In this document: in pieces, positions 51,940 through 60,739 of the stretch
How positions within the stretch are numbered: the first letter of the stretch is position 1
Layout of the letters: each line of letters opens with the position of its first letter
Assembly: GCF_020073815.1 (NCBI RefSeq)
Contig: NZ_JAIQZJ010000012.1
Span: 124,001 to 188,000, forward strand
Source: Nocardioides mangrovi
GTDB lineage: Bacteria; Actinomycetota; Actinomycetes; Propionibacteriales; Nocardioidaceae
DNA length: 64,000 bases
Direction: 5' to 3'
The notes under the pieces: model-generated
Told to the model about the DNA's origin: nothing
Database searches by the model: none
The model's input: only the letters and a program-made list of their open reading frames with translations
Program-made: the position numbers and the translations under genes

Positions 51940-52683
51940 TCAGTGGCCGTGGCGCAGCGCGGCGTGCAGGTCCCAGTTGAGGCGGGAGATCACGTCGAGC
52001 GGGATCTCCTTGGGGCAGGCGGCGGTGCACTCACCGATGTTGGTGCAGCCGCCGAAGCCCTCGGCGTCGTGCTGGGCGACCATGCCGACCACGCGGCTGT
52101 CGCGCTCCGGCTGACCCTGCGGCAGCTCGCCGAGGTGGGTGATCTTGGCACCCATGAAGAGCGAGGCGGAGCCGTTGGGGCAGGCCGCGACGCAGGCGCC
52201 ACAGCCGATGCAGGTCGCCACGTTGAACGCGCGGATGGCGTCCTCGCGGGGGACCGGCACCGAGTGGGCCTCAGGGGCCGAGCCGGTGTTGACGGAGATG
52301 AAGCCGCCGGCCTGGATGATCCGGTCGAACGCGCCGCGGTCGACGACGAGGTCCTTGACCACCGGGAAGGCGTCCGAGCGCCAGGGCTCGATGACGATCT
52401 CGTCGCCGTCCTTGAAGGACCGCATGTGCAGCTGGCAGGTCGTGGTGACCTCCGGGCCGTGGGCCTGGCCGTTGATCATCAGGCCGCACATGCCGCAGAT
52501 GCCCTCGCGGCAGTCGGAGTCGAACGCGACCGGGTCCTCGCCCTTGACGATGAGGTCCTCGTTGAGCACGTCGAGCATCTCGAGGAACGACATGTCCTCG
52601 GACACCCCGTCGAGCTCGTAGGTGTGCATCGCGCCCGGGGACACGGAGTCCGGCTGACGCCAGATCTTGAGGGTGACCTTCAC
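51940..52683 (-). CDS. sdhB: succinate dehydrogenase iron-sulfur subunit, B-type complex
   Basis: The 247-residue protein passes electrons from SdhA to the membrane subunit. It has the [2Fe-2S] cysteines in CREGICGMCGLMI and the later C of TTTCQLHM. The [4Fe-4S]/[3Fe-4S] cysteines lie in CIGCGACVAACPNG and CTNIGECTAACPKEIP. All expected ligands are present. GTG 52683 overlaps the sdhA stop. It is the last gene of the minus-strand sdhCAB set. Confidence 0.95.
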   Translation of the reverse strand: MKVTLKIWRQPDSVSPGAMHTYELDGVSEDMSFLEMLDVLNEDLIVKGEDPVAFDSDCREGICGMCGLMINGQAHGPEVTTTCQLHMRSFKDGDEIVIEPWRSDAFPVVKDLVVDRGAFDRIIQAGGFISVNTGSAPEAHSVPVPREDAIRAFNVATCIGCGACVAACPNGSASLFMGAKITHLGELPQGQPERDSRVVGMVAQHDAEGFGGCTNIGECTAACPKEIPLDVISRLNWDLHAALRHGH

Positions 52684-54725
52684 TTGTAGCTCCGCTGCTT
52701 CATCTCGATGGCCGTGTAGACGAGGTCTTCCTTGTGCAGGACGGGCGTGCCCATCCCCTCCGCGACGTCCGGGTCGGTGGCGAACTCCCAGGCCGCGACG
52801 TACGCGAACTGGTCGTCGTGGCGCAGCGCCTCGCCGTCCTCGGTCTGCGACTCCGCCCGGAAGTGACCACCGCAGGACTCGCGGCGGTTGAGCGCGTCGA
52901 TGCACATGAGCTCGCCGAGCTCCATGAAGTCGGCGACCCGGCCGGCCTTCTCCAGCGACTGGTTGAGGCTGTCGTTGGTGCCGAGGACCTTCACGTTGCG
53001 CCAGAAGTCGTCCTTGAGGGTGCGGATGAGGTCGATCGCCTTCTTCAGGCCGTCCTCGGTCCGCTCCATGCCGCAGTACTCCCACATGATGTTGCCGAGC
53101 TCGCGGTGGTAGGAGTCGACGCTGCGGGTTCCGCTGGTGCCGAGGAAGTGCGCGACCCGGTCCTCGACGGCCTTCTTGGCCTCGACGACGGCCGGGTGGC
53201 TCTCCTCGATCTTCTCGAAGGGGCCGTCCGCGAGGTAGTCGCGGATGGTGTGCGGCAGGACGAAGTAGCCGTCCGCCAGGCCCTGCATCAGCGCCGAGGC
53301 GCCGAGGCGGTTGGCGCCGTGGTCGGAGAAGTTCGCCTCACCGGTCACGAACAGGCCGGGGATCGTCGACTGGAGGTCGTAGTCGACCCACAGGCCGCCC
53401 ATGACGTAGTGGACGGCGGGGTAGATCCGCATCGGCGTCTCGTAGGGGTTCTCGCCGGTGATGCGGGCGTACATGTCGAAGAGGTTGTCGTACTTCTCCT
53501 CGATGCCGTCGCGACCCAGGCGCTCGATCGCCGCGCTGAAGTCGAGGTAGACGCCGCGCCGGACGCCCTCGACCTCGGGGCCGACGCCGCGTCCCTCGTC
53601 GCACACGTTCTTGGCGGCCCGGGACGCGATGTCGCGAGGCACCAGGTTGCCGAAGGAGGGGTAGATCCGCTCCAGGTAGTAGTCGCGGTCCTCCTCGGGG
53701 ATGTCCCGCGGGTCCTTCTCGCAGTCGGCCTTCTTCTTCGGCACCCAGATCCGGCCGTCGTTGCGCAGCGACTCCGACATCAGGGTCAGCTTCGACTGGT
53801 GCGAGCCCGTGACCGGGATGCAGGTCGGGTGGATCTGCGTGTAGCAGGGGTTGGCCATGTAGGCACCCTTGCGGTGGGCACGCCACGCGGCGGTGACGTT
53901 GGAGCCCATCGCGTTGGTGGAGAGGAAGAAGACGTTGCCGTAGCCGCCGCTGGCGAGGACGACGACGTCGGCGAGGTGGGTCTCGATCTCGCCGGTGACC
54001 AGGTCGCGGGCGATGATGCCGCGGGCCTTGCCGTCGACCACGATCAGCTCGAGCATCTCGTGGCGGGTGTACTGCGTGACCGTGCCGGCGGCGACCTGGC
54101 GCTCGAGCGCCTGGTAGGCGCCGATCAGCAGCTGCTGGCCCGTCTGGCCGCGGGCGTAGAAGGTGCGGGACACCTGCACGCCGCCGAAGGAGCGGTTGTC
54201 GAGCAGGCCGCCGTACTCGCGGGCGAAGGGGACGCCCTGCGCGACGCACTGGTCGATGATGTTGGTGCTGACCTCGGCCAGGCGGTAGACGTTCGACTCG
54301 CGCGAGCGGTAGTCGCCGCCCTTGACGGTGTCGTAGAAGAGGCGGTGGACGGAGTCGCCGTCCTCCTTGTAGTTCTTCGCCGCGTTGATGCCGCCCTGGG
54401 CCGCGATCGAGTGGGCGCGGCGCGGGGAGTCCTGGTAGCAGAAGGACTTCACGTTGTAGCCGGCCTCGCCGAGCGTCGCGGCGGCCGAGCCACCAGCCAG
54501 GCCGGTGCCGACGATGATGATGTCGAGCTTGCGGCGGTTGGCCGGGTTGACCAGGCGGGCCTCGAACTTGCGGGTCTGCCAGCGCTCGTCGATCGGGCCG
54601 CCCGGGGACTTGGTGTCCGCGATCGGAGAACCGGGGACGTAGTAGCCGGCGGCGTCGTCACCGTGGGCGCCGGGGGCGTCGTGCGACGGGTCACCGGTGA
54701 GGGTGGTGTCAGGCATGTCGGTCAT
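52680..54725 (-). CDS. sdhA: succinate dehydrogenase flavoprotein subunit, B-type complex
   Basis: The 681-residue protein oxidises succinate with covalent FAD. It shows the dinucleotide fold IIIVGTGLAGGSAAATLGEA, the FAD-attachment histidine in RRAHSIAAQGG, the active-site arginine in the late GANRLGASALMQGLADG region, and a C-terminus ending in TAIEMKQRSYK. Its length and its long N-terminal extension match the Corynebacterium-type enzyme with a single cytochrome b subunit. ATG 54725 or 54716 may start it. Confidence 0.96.
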   Translation of the reverse strand: MTDMPDTTLTGDPSHDAPGAHGDDAAGYYVPGSPIADTKSPGGPIDERWQTRKFEARLVNPANRRKLDIIIVGTGLAGGSAAATLGEAGYNVKSFCYQDSPRRAHSIAAQGGINAAKNYKEDGDSVHRLFYDTVKGGDYRSRESNVYRLAEVSTNIIDQCVAQGVPFAREYGGLLDNRSFGGVQVSRTFYARGQTGQQLLIGAYQALERQVAAGTVTQYTRHEMLELIVVDGKARGIIARDLVTGEIETHLADVVVLASGGYGNVFFLSTNAMGSNVTAAWRAHRKGAYMANPCYTQIHPTCIPVTGSHQSKLTLMSESLRNDGRIWVPKKKADCEKDPRDIPEEDRDYYLERIYPSFGNLVPRDIASRAAKNVCDEGRGVGPEVEGVRRGVYLDFSAAIERLGRDGIEEKYDNLFDMYARITGENPYETPMRIYPAVHYVMGGLWVDYDLQSTIPGLFVTGEANFSDHGANRLGASALMQGLADGYFVLPHTIRDYLADGPFEKIEESHPAVVEAKKAVEDRVAHFLGTSGTRSVDSYHRELGNIMWEYCGMERTEDGLKKAIDLIRTLKDDFWRNVKVLGTNDSLNQSLEKAGRVADFMELGELMCIDALNRRESCGGHFRAESQTEDGEALRHDDQFAYVAAWEFATDPDVAEGMGTPVLHKEDLVYTAIEMKQRSYK

Positions 54726-54737
54726 GTGCGCGACCCC

Positions 54738-55439
54738 TTACTTGGTGATGACGCCCGCGAGGACGAAGATCGGGACGAGGGAGAAACCGCCGGCGATGAC
54801 GACCGCGACGATCCAGCCGAGGGCCTTCGCGTTGCGGCGGGCCCGGGCGTTGTTGGTCAGGCCGAGCGTCTGGGCGGAGCTCCAGACGCCGTGGTGCAGG
54901 TGCATGCCGAGGGCGAACATCGCGACCAGGTAGATGATCGTCATCCACCAGGTGTCGAAGGTGTCGACCAGCAGGTTGTACGGGTCGTTGGTGGCGCCAC
55001 CCGAGACGTTGACCTTGCCGATGGTGAAGTTGACGAGGTGCCAGATCAGGAAGAGCAGGATCGTCAGCCCGCCCCAGCGCATCCAGCGCGAGGAGAACGA
55101 CGACGCGAGGTTCTTCTTCACGACGTACCGCTGCGTCCGCGCGTGGTTGGACCGGCGCCACAGCTTGGCCGCGGAGTAGACGTGCACGACGAGCGAGACG
55201 ATCAGCACGGCCCGGATGATCCAGAGCAGGCCCTCGCGCGGGAGCATCGGCTCACCGATGGTGCGCAGGTGCTCGGCGTACTCGTTGTAGGCGTCGTGGC
55301 CGGAGAAGGCCTTGAGGTTGCCGTACATGTGCAGGAGCACGAAGCCGATGAAGATGATGCCGCTCGCGGCCATCAAGAGCTTGAGGGTGATGGTCGAGCG
55401 CGAAGCGCGCGCACCCCTGACCAAGGTCGTCGTTGCCAC
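54738..55439 (-). CDS. sdhC: succinate dehydrogenase cytochrome b subunit
   Basis: The 233-residue membrane anchor has five hydrophobic helices and histidines suited to two haems (LLHMYGNLK, VVHVYSAAK, LIWHLVNF, MHLHHGVW). It is the one-subunit b558-type anchor. GTG 55439 lies eight bases after a TAGCGT hexamer (55453-55448), so the operon may be leaderless. sdhA follows after 12 bases. Confidence 0.93.
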   Translation of the reverse strand: MATTTLVRGARASRSTITLKLLMAASGIIFIGFVLLHMYGNLKAFSGHDAYNEYAEHLRTIGEPMLPREGLLWIIRAVLIVSLVVHVYSAAKLWRRSNHARTQRYVVKKNLASSFSSRWMRWGGLTILLFLIWHLVNFTIGKVNVSGGATNDPYNLLVDTFDTWWMTIIYLVAMFALGMHLHHGVWSSAQTLGLTNNARARRNAKALGWIVAVVIAGGFSLVPIFVLAGVITK

Positions 55440-55493
55440 GAAAGGCCACGCTACCTTCAGCGCCGGGCGCGGCGACGCCCGGGTGAGTGTGAC

Positions 55494-56564
55494 TTACGTC
55501 CGGTTACCGGCGAGTCCGCGACCGGCCCCGACCAGCGGGCGGTAGTGCTGCTCGACCAGCTCGTCGACGGCGTCGACCCACGACCGGGTCGCCAGCTCGC
55601 GTGCCCGTGCGCCGAGCAGGGAGCGGCGGCGGTCGGCCGCGAGCGAGGCGACCGCGCGGACCAGGCCCTGGTCGTCGGCGGCGTCGTAGAGCAGCCCGGT
55701 CTCCAGGCCGCGCACGACGTCGCGGGCGCCGCCCGCACGCGGGGCGACGACCGGGACGCCGGCGGCGCCGGCCTCGCGGAGGACGTGGCTGCAGGTCTCC
55801 TGGCGGCCCGGGTGGACGAGCAGGTCCAGGGTCGGGAGCACGGCGGTGAGGTCGCCGGTCGCGAGGGTGCCGGTGAACTTCGCCTCCGGCAGCCGCGACT
55901 CGAGCCACTCGCGCTGCGGGCCGTCGCCGACCACGACCGGACGGATGCCGGGGATCCGGTTGAGGTCCGCGAGGCGACGGACGTCGTGCCGGTTGCGGAG
56001 GCTGCCGACGTAGCCGACGAGGACCTGCGGCTCGGTGCGGGTGCGGGCGCGTGACCACTTCTCGTGCAGCCAGGTGTCGCGCAGGGCGGGAGTGAAGGCG
56101 GCGGTGTCGACACCGGGAGCCCACAGGGAGACCGGTACGCCGAAGCCGGCGACCCGGTCGAGCATCCACGTGGAGGTGACGAGCACCGTCGAGGCGCGCT
56201 CGGCGACGCGGGAGCGCCAGTAGTCCTCGGTGACGTCGAGCAGCGCGGACTGCTCGACCACGATCGAGGGGAGGCCGAGGCGCCCGGCGTACTTGAGGGC
56301 CTTGCGGCCGACCGGGCCGGGGGAGGTGACGTGCACGAGGTCCGGGCCGGACGCCGCCAGGGCGTCGCGGACCTGCGTGCCGACCTGGTGCCAGGGCCGG
56401 ATCCGGCTGACCCGGCAGCCGCGGTAGGTCGCGAGACCCGGGCCGGGCGCGATGAGGTCGACCTGGTGGCCGGTGTCGACGAGCCGGTCCACGACGGCCT
56501 TCACCGTCGTCGTGGTGCCGTCCACGGCCGGGAAGAACGTCTCGGTCACGAGGGTGATCCGCAT
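55494..56564 (-). CDS. GT4-family glycosyltransferase
   Basis: The 356-residue protein has the GT-B fold. The N-terminal acceptor domain starts MRITLVTETFFPAVDGTTTT. The C-terminal donor domain carries LVGYVGSLRNRHDVRRL, VVVGDGPQREWLESRL, and the E-x7-E-like HPGRQETCSHVLREAGAAGVP. It resembles actinobacterial GDP-mannose-dependent mannosyltransferases of glycolipid synthesis (MgtA/PimB type). The donor and acceptor are inferred only. It lies between the two sdh operons and is divergent from the second. Confidence 0.88.
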   Translation of the reverse strand: MRITLVTETFFPAVDGTTTTVKAVVDRLVDTGHQVDLIAPGPGLATYRGCRVSRIRPWHQVGTQVRDALAASGPDLVHVTSPGPVGRKALKYAGRLGLPSIVVEQSALLDVTEDYWRSRVAERASTVLVTSTWMLDRVAGFGVPVSLWAPGVDTAAFTPALRDTWLHEKWSRARTRTEPQVLVGYVGSLRNRHDVRRLADLNRIPGIRPVVVGDGPQREWLESRLPEAKFTGTLATGDLTAVLPTLDLLVHPGRQETCSHVLREAGAAGVPVVAPRAGGARDVVRGLETGLLYDAADDQGLVRAVASLAADRRRSLLGARARELATRSWVDAVDELVEQHYRPLVGAGRGLAGNRT

Positions 56565-56667
56565 GGCGCCACCGTGACCAGCCGGGGTGTCCGGACGGCT
56601 GCGTGGAGGTTGATGTCGGGTGAACCGCGCCTACCACACGCCATGGAACACGTTCTCGAATTCTCGG

Positions 56668-56683
56668 TGTGGGCCCTTTCACA
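56668..56683 (+). promoter_or_regulatory. Crp-like site upstream of second sdh operon
   Basis: TGTGGGCCCTTTCACA matches TGTGA-N6-TCACA except for one base. It lies 69 bases before ATG 56737. In Mycobacterium tuberculosis the related Rv0249c-Rv0247c operon is a described Crp target. Confidence 0.6.
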
Positions 56684-56736
56684 TCGGGACCCCTTTGTGC
56701 AGACTCACCTATCACGTGCTCACGACGGAGGCGCCG

Positions 56737-57540
56737 ATGGCGACAGATCTGACGGGTGTGAACGGGCCCACCCGGGCCCGCATCGAGGCGAAGACCCTGC
56801 GCACCGACAGATGGTGGCTCTATCCGGCAACGACGTTCGTGGTGTTCGCGGCGTTCATCGTCTACGCGACGTGGCGGGCGTTCTCGGGCGACAACTACTT
56901 CTCCGAGCCCTACCTCTCGCCGTTCTACTCGCCGTGCCTCACGGACTCCTGCACGTCCGGCGCCTCGGATTTCGGCCAGCCGTTCAGCTGGTGGCAGCTG
57001 TCGCCGGCGCTGCTCATCCTGATCTTCCCGCTGGGCTTCCGGATGACCTGCTACTACTACCGCAAGGCCTACTACCGTGCCTTCTGGCTCTCCCCGCCGG
57101 CCTGCGCGGTCGCGGAGCCGCACGGGAAGTACTCCGGTGAGACTCGCTTCCCGCTGATCCTCCAGAACGTCCACCGCTGGTTCTGGTACGCCGCGGTCGT
57201 GGTCGCGCTGATCCTCACCTACGACGCGCTGCTGGCCTTCGGTCCGGCCGAGGGCGAGTCCGACGGCATCCACATGGGCCTCGGCACGGTCCTCATGGTC
57301 GCGAACGTCGTGCTGATCTGGCTCTACACGCTCTCGTGCCACTCCTGCCGGCACATCACCGGCGGCCGCCTGCGGCACTTCTCCAAGCACCCGGTCCGCT
57401 ACCAGATGTGGACCTTCGTCTCGAAGCTCAACGCCCGGCACGCGCAGTTCGCCTGGTACTCGCTCTTCTCCGTGGCGCTGGTCGACCTCTACATCTACCT
57501 GCTCGCGTCCGGTGCCTTCGACGACCCGCGGTTCTTCTGA
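56737..57540 (+). CDS. succinate dehydrogenase (Sdh1-type) membrane anchor
   Basis: The 267-residue protein has about five hydrophobic segments and is quite unlike the first operon's cytochrome b. Notable are PFYSPCLTDSCT near the N-terminus, RMTCYYYRKAYYRAFW, NVHRWFWYAA and a Cys/His cluster, LSCHSCRHITGG. This matches the anchor gene next to Sdh1 of mycobacteria (Rv0249c). ATG 56737 has CGGAG seven bases upstream; the longer open frame from 56620 has none. sdhA follows after 15 bases. Confidence 0.88.
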   Translation: MATDLTGVNGPTRARIEAKTLRTDRWWLYPATTFVVFAAFIVYATWRAFSGDNYFSEPYLSPFYSPCLTDSCTSGASDFGQPFSWWQLSPALLILIFPLGFRMTCYYYRKAYYRAFWLSPPACAVAEPHGKYSGETRFPLILQNVHRWFWYAAVVVALILTYDALLAFGPAEGESDGIHMGLGTVLMVANVVLIWLYTLSCHSCRHITGGRLRHFSKHPVRYQMWTFVSKLNARHAQFAWYSLFSVALVDLYIYLLASGAFDDPRFF

Positions 57541-57555
57541 TGAGGGGAGTCTTCT

Positions 57556-59406
57556 GTGAGTGATCGCCACCCGATGACGGGGAACGAGATGTCCGGCTCG
57601 GCCGAGGGCGGCATGGAGCGCCACGAGTACGACGTCGTCGTGGTCGGCGCCGGCGGCGCGGGTCTCCGCGCGGCGATCGCGGCGTACGAGGCGGGCGCCC
57701 GCACGGCGGTGGTCTGCAAGTCGCTGCTCGGCAAGGCGCACACCGTCATGGCCGAGGGCGGCATCGCCGCCGCGATGGGCAACCGCTGGCCCGAGGACAA
57801 CTGGGAGGTGCACTTCCGCGACACCATGCGTGGTGGGAAGATGCTCAACAACTGGCGGATGGCCCAGCTGCACGCCCAGGAGGCGCCCGAGCGGGTGCAG
57901 GAGCTCGAGGACTGGGGTGCGCTCTTCGACCGCACCGAGGACGGGCTGATCAGCCAGCGCGACTTCGGCGGCCACAAGTACGCTCGGCTCGCCCACGTCG
58001 GCGACCGCACCGGCCTCGAGATGATCCGCACCCTCCAGCAGCGCACGGTGCAGCTCGGCATCGACGTGTTCATGGAGTGCACGGTCACCGACCTGATGAA
58101 GGACGGTGGCAGCGGCGCGATCTCCGGCGCGTTCGGCTACTGGCGCGAGAGCGGCCGCTTCGTGCTCTTCGAGGCGCCCACCGTCATCCTCGCGACCGGT
58201 GGCATCGGCAAGTCCTTCAAGGTCACCTCCAACTCGTGGGAGTACACCGGCGACGGCCATGCGCTCGCGATGCGGGCAGGAGCGGCGCTGATCAACATGG
58301 AGTTCGTGCAGTTCCACCCGACCGGCATGGTCTGGCCGCCGTCGGTGAAGGGCCTGCTGGTCACCGAGTCGGTGCGCGGCGACGGCGGCATCCTCCGCAA
58401 CTCCGAGGGCAAGCGCTTCATGTTCGACTACATCCCGGAGTTCTTCCGGGCCGAGACCGCCGACACCGAGGAGGAGGCCGACCGGTGGTACGACGACAAG
58501 AAGAACAACCGGCGCCCACCCGAGCTGCTGCCGCGTGACGAGGTCGCCCGGGCGATCAACTCCGAGATCAAGGCCGGCCGCGGGTCACCGCACGGCGGCA
58601 TCTTCCTCGACATCGCGTCGCGTCGTACGCCGGAGTTCATCCGCAAGCGGCTGCCGTCGATGTACCACCAGTTCAAGGAGCTGGCCGACGTCGACATCAC
58701 CGCCGAGCCGATGGAGATCGGCCCGACCTGCCACTACGTGATGGGCGGTGTCGAGGTCGACCCCGACACCCAGGAGTCCGCCGTCACCGGGCTCTACGCC
58801 GTCGGCGAGTGCTCCGGCGGCATGCACGGCTCCAACCGGCTCGGCGGCAACTCGCTCGGCGACCTGCTGGTCTTCGGCAAGCGGGCCGGCGAGCACGCTG
58901 CGTCGTACGCCGCCTCGCTGGCCGCGCGTCCCGGGGTGAGCGAGTCGGACGTGTCCGCCGCCAAGGACAGCGCCCTCGCGCCGTTCGAGGTGGAGGGAGG
59001 GGAGAACCCCTACACGATCCAGCAGGACCTCCAGCAGTCGATGAACGACCTGGTCGGCATCATCCGCACCGCGGCCGAGCTGGAGGAGTCGCTGCGCGAG
59101 ATCGAGGTCTTCAAGGAGCGGGCGAAGCACATGGTCGTGGAGGGCCACCGGCAGTACAACCCGGGCTGGCACCTCTCCATCGACCTGCGGAACATGCTGG
59201 TCGTCAGCGAGTCCATCGCCAAGGCCGCGCTCGCCCGGCAGGAGTCGCGTGGCGGCCACACCCGCGACGACTTCCCCAAGACCGATGCCGAGGTGTGGGG
59301 CAAGAAGAACCTCGTCGTCACGCTCAACGATGCCGGCACCGGCGTCGACCTGTCCGAGAAGCCGCTGCCGGTGATGCCGGACGAGCTCAAGAAGTACTTC
59401 GACTGA
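57556..59406 (+). CDS. succinate dehydrogenase/fumarate reductase flavoprotein subunit, Sdh1-type
   Basis: The 616-residue protein has VVVVGAGGAGLRAAIAAYEA, the FAD histidine in GKAHTVMAEGGIAAAMG, QFHPTGMVWPPSVKGLLVTE and GGMHGSNRLGGNSLGDLL. It is close to mycobacterial Rv0248c and clearly a different subfamily from the sdhA at 52680-54725. GTG 57556 follows GAGGGGAG. The MEIGPTCHYVMGG segment carries the substrate-binding histidine. Confidence 0.95.
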   Translation: MSDRHPMTGNEMSGSAEGGMERHEYDVVVVGAGGAGLRAAIAAYEAGARTAVVCKSLLGKAHTVMAEGGIAAAMGNRWPEDNWEVHFRDTMRGGKMLNNWRMAQLHAQEAPERVQELEDWGALFDRTEDGLISQRDFGGHKYARLAHVGDRTGLEMIRTLQQRTVQLGIDVFMECTVTDLMKDGGSGAISGAFGYWRESGRFVLFEAPTVILATGGIGKSFKVTSNSWEYTGDGHALAMRAGAALINMEFVQFHPTGMVWPPSVKGLLVTESVRGDGGILRNSEGKRFMFDYIPEFFRAETADTEEEADRWYDDKKNNRRPPELLPRDEVARAINSEIKAGRGSPHGGIFLDIASRRTPEFIRKRLPSMYHQFKELADVDITAEPMEIGPTCHYVMGGVEVDPDTQESAVTGLYAVGECSGGMHGSNRLGGNSLGDLLVFGKRAGEHAASYAASLAARPGVSESDVSAAKDSALAPFEVEGGENPYTIQQDLQQSMNDLVGIIRTAAELEESLREIEVFKERAKHMVVEGHRQYNPGWHLSIDLRNMLVVSESIAKAALARQESRGGHTRDDFPKTDAEVWGKKNLVVTLNDAGTGVDLSEKPLPVMPDELKKYFD

Positions 59407-59430
59407 GTTGATCGTGGGGAGAGGGCTGAC

Positions 59431-60207
59431 ATGGGCTACACGCTGAAGATGCGGGTCTGGCGCGGCGACCAGGAGGGCGGCGACCTCGCCGACTACGACG
59501 TCGAGGTCTCCGAGGGCGAGGTCGTCCTCGACGCACTCCACCGGCTGCAGGCCACCCAGGCCGGTGACCTCGCGATCCGCTGGAACTGCAAGGCCGGCAA
59601 GTGCGGCTCCTGCTCGGCGGAGATCAACGGCCGGCCCCGGCTGATGTGCATGACCCGGCTCTCCGACTTCGAGCCGACCGAGACGATCACGGTCACCCCG
59701 ATGCGGACCTTCCCGGTGATCCGCGACCTGGTCACCGACGTGTCCTTCAACTACGAGAAGGCCAAGGAGCTCCCGTACGCCGAGCTCGGCCCGCGCGATG
59801 CCGACGGCAAGCGGCGGATGGCGCAGATCGACGTCGAGCGGGGCCAGGAGTTCCGCAAGTGCATCGAGTGCTTCCTCTGCCAGAACACCTGCCACGTCGT
59901 ACGCGACCACGAGGACAACAAGCCCGCCTTCGCCGGCCCCCGCTTCTTCCTCCGGTACGCCGAGCTCGACATGCACCCCCTCGACACCCACGACCGCCGA
60001 GCGCTGGCCCAGGGAGCGGCCGGGCTCGGGATGTGCAACATCACCAAGTGCTGCACCGAGGTCTGTCCCGAGGGCATCAAGATCACCGACAACGCGATCA
60101 TCCCGATGAAGGAGCGCGTCGTCGACCGCAAGTACGACCCCCTGGTATGGCTCGGCAACAAGATCGGCATCCGCAACAAGGACAACGACGGCCGTACCGA
60201 GGTCTAG
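59431..60207 (+). CDS. succinate dehydrogenase/fumarate reductase iron-sulfur subunit, Sdh1-type
   Basis: The 258-residue protein has the [2Fe-2S] set CKAGKCGSCSAEING with a further LMCMTRL cysteine. The C-terminal clusters are in CIECFLCQNTCHVV and CNITKCCTEVCPEGI. All ligands are present. It ends the Sdh1-like operon, 24 bases after sdhA. Confidence 0.95.
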   Translation: MGYTLKMRVWRGDQEGGDLADYDVEVSEGEVVLDALHRLQATQAGDLAIRWNCKAGKCGSCSAEINGRPRLMCMTRLSDFEPTETITVTPMRTFPVIRDLVTDVSFNYEKAKELPYAELGPRDADGKRRMAQIDVERGQEFRKCIECFLCQNTCHVVRDHEDNKPAFAGPRFFLRYAELDMHPLDTHDRRALAQGAAGLGMCNITKCCTEVCPEGIKITDNAIIPMKERVVDRKYDPLVWLGNKIGIRNKDNDGRTEV

Positions 60208-60211
60208 TCGC

Positions 60212-60394
60212 TCAGCTGGGCAGCAGGCTGATCAGTGCCTGCGCGAAGAGGTACGCCGCGCCGCCGACTGCCGCCGCCACGAGGAGCGTGACGAGCGTGA
60301 TCGTCAGGAACGCCCGCAGCAGCGCCATCGGCGTCGACGGGTCCCCATCCCTGCTCCGCTGCTCCCGCGGGTGGTGGTGCGCGATGAGTGCCAT
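60212..60394 (-). CDS. small membrane protein
   Basis: The 60-residue protein from ATG 60394 (GGAG upstream) has a His/Arg-rich start, ALIAHHHPREQRSRDGDP, and one hydrophobic helix, ALLRAFLTITLVTLLVAAAV followed by GGAAYLFAQ. It converges with the sdh operon, four bases from its stop. No family is recognised. The frame is open upstream to 60481, but the ribosome site favours 60394. Confidence 0.6.
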   Translation of the reverse strand: MALIAHHHPREQRSRDGDPSTPMALLRAFLTITLVTLLVAAAVGGAAYLFAQALISLLPS

Positions 60395-60548
60395 GACCGT
60401 CTCCCTCCCGAGTGGACCGATCTCCCACCACGGTGCGCCCGCTGCGCGCCGCTGTCTTCCCTCGTTGTGGGTGAGACGCAACGGCCCCCGCGTGGCGTTG
60501 CGCCCGTGGCGGTCACGATCCGGTCACGACTGCCCCGGCCCTGCCGTC

Positions 60549-60647
60549 GAGTCGAGGGTTTCCGTCCGTTGAGTCGAGGGTTTCCGCGCGTCGAGCCGAG
60601 CCCAGCCCGCGGAAAGCCCCGACTCGAGCCGCGGAAACCCTCGACTC
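60549..60647. repeat. four-unit direct and inverted repeat element
   Basis: GAGTCGAGGGTTTCCG occurs at 60549-60564 and 60571-60586. Its inverse, CGGAAACCCTCGACTC, occurs exactly at 60632-60647 and with two changes at 60610-60625. Units in each pair are 22 bases apart, so the whole folds as one long hairpin. It lies in the 345-base gap before mutA (60395-60739). Confidence 0.8.
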
Positions 60648-60726
60648 GGCGAGATCGGAGGGGCCCGCCCAAGCGGGTGCTCGGTTGAAAACGTCACACT
60701 CCGTGGCCGGGGAGTGACGGTCGTCC

Positions 60727-60739
60727 TAGGGTTCGCACC
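60727..60739 (+). promoter_or_regulatory. -10 element of mutA, leaderless
   Basis: TAGGGT at 60727-60732 is followed by seven bases and ATG 60740. No ribosome site is seen before the ATG. Confidence 0.5.

Noticed and set aside
52734..56054. Very long open frame (over 1100 codons) on the plus strand
   Set aside because: It is wholly antisense to sdhA, sdhC and the glycosyltransferase, has composition typical of a shadow frame in high-GC DNA, and shows no domain.
56649..56660. GAACACGTTC as a second LexA box
   Set aside because: The half-sites are separated by two bases, not four, so it does not fit the consensus.
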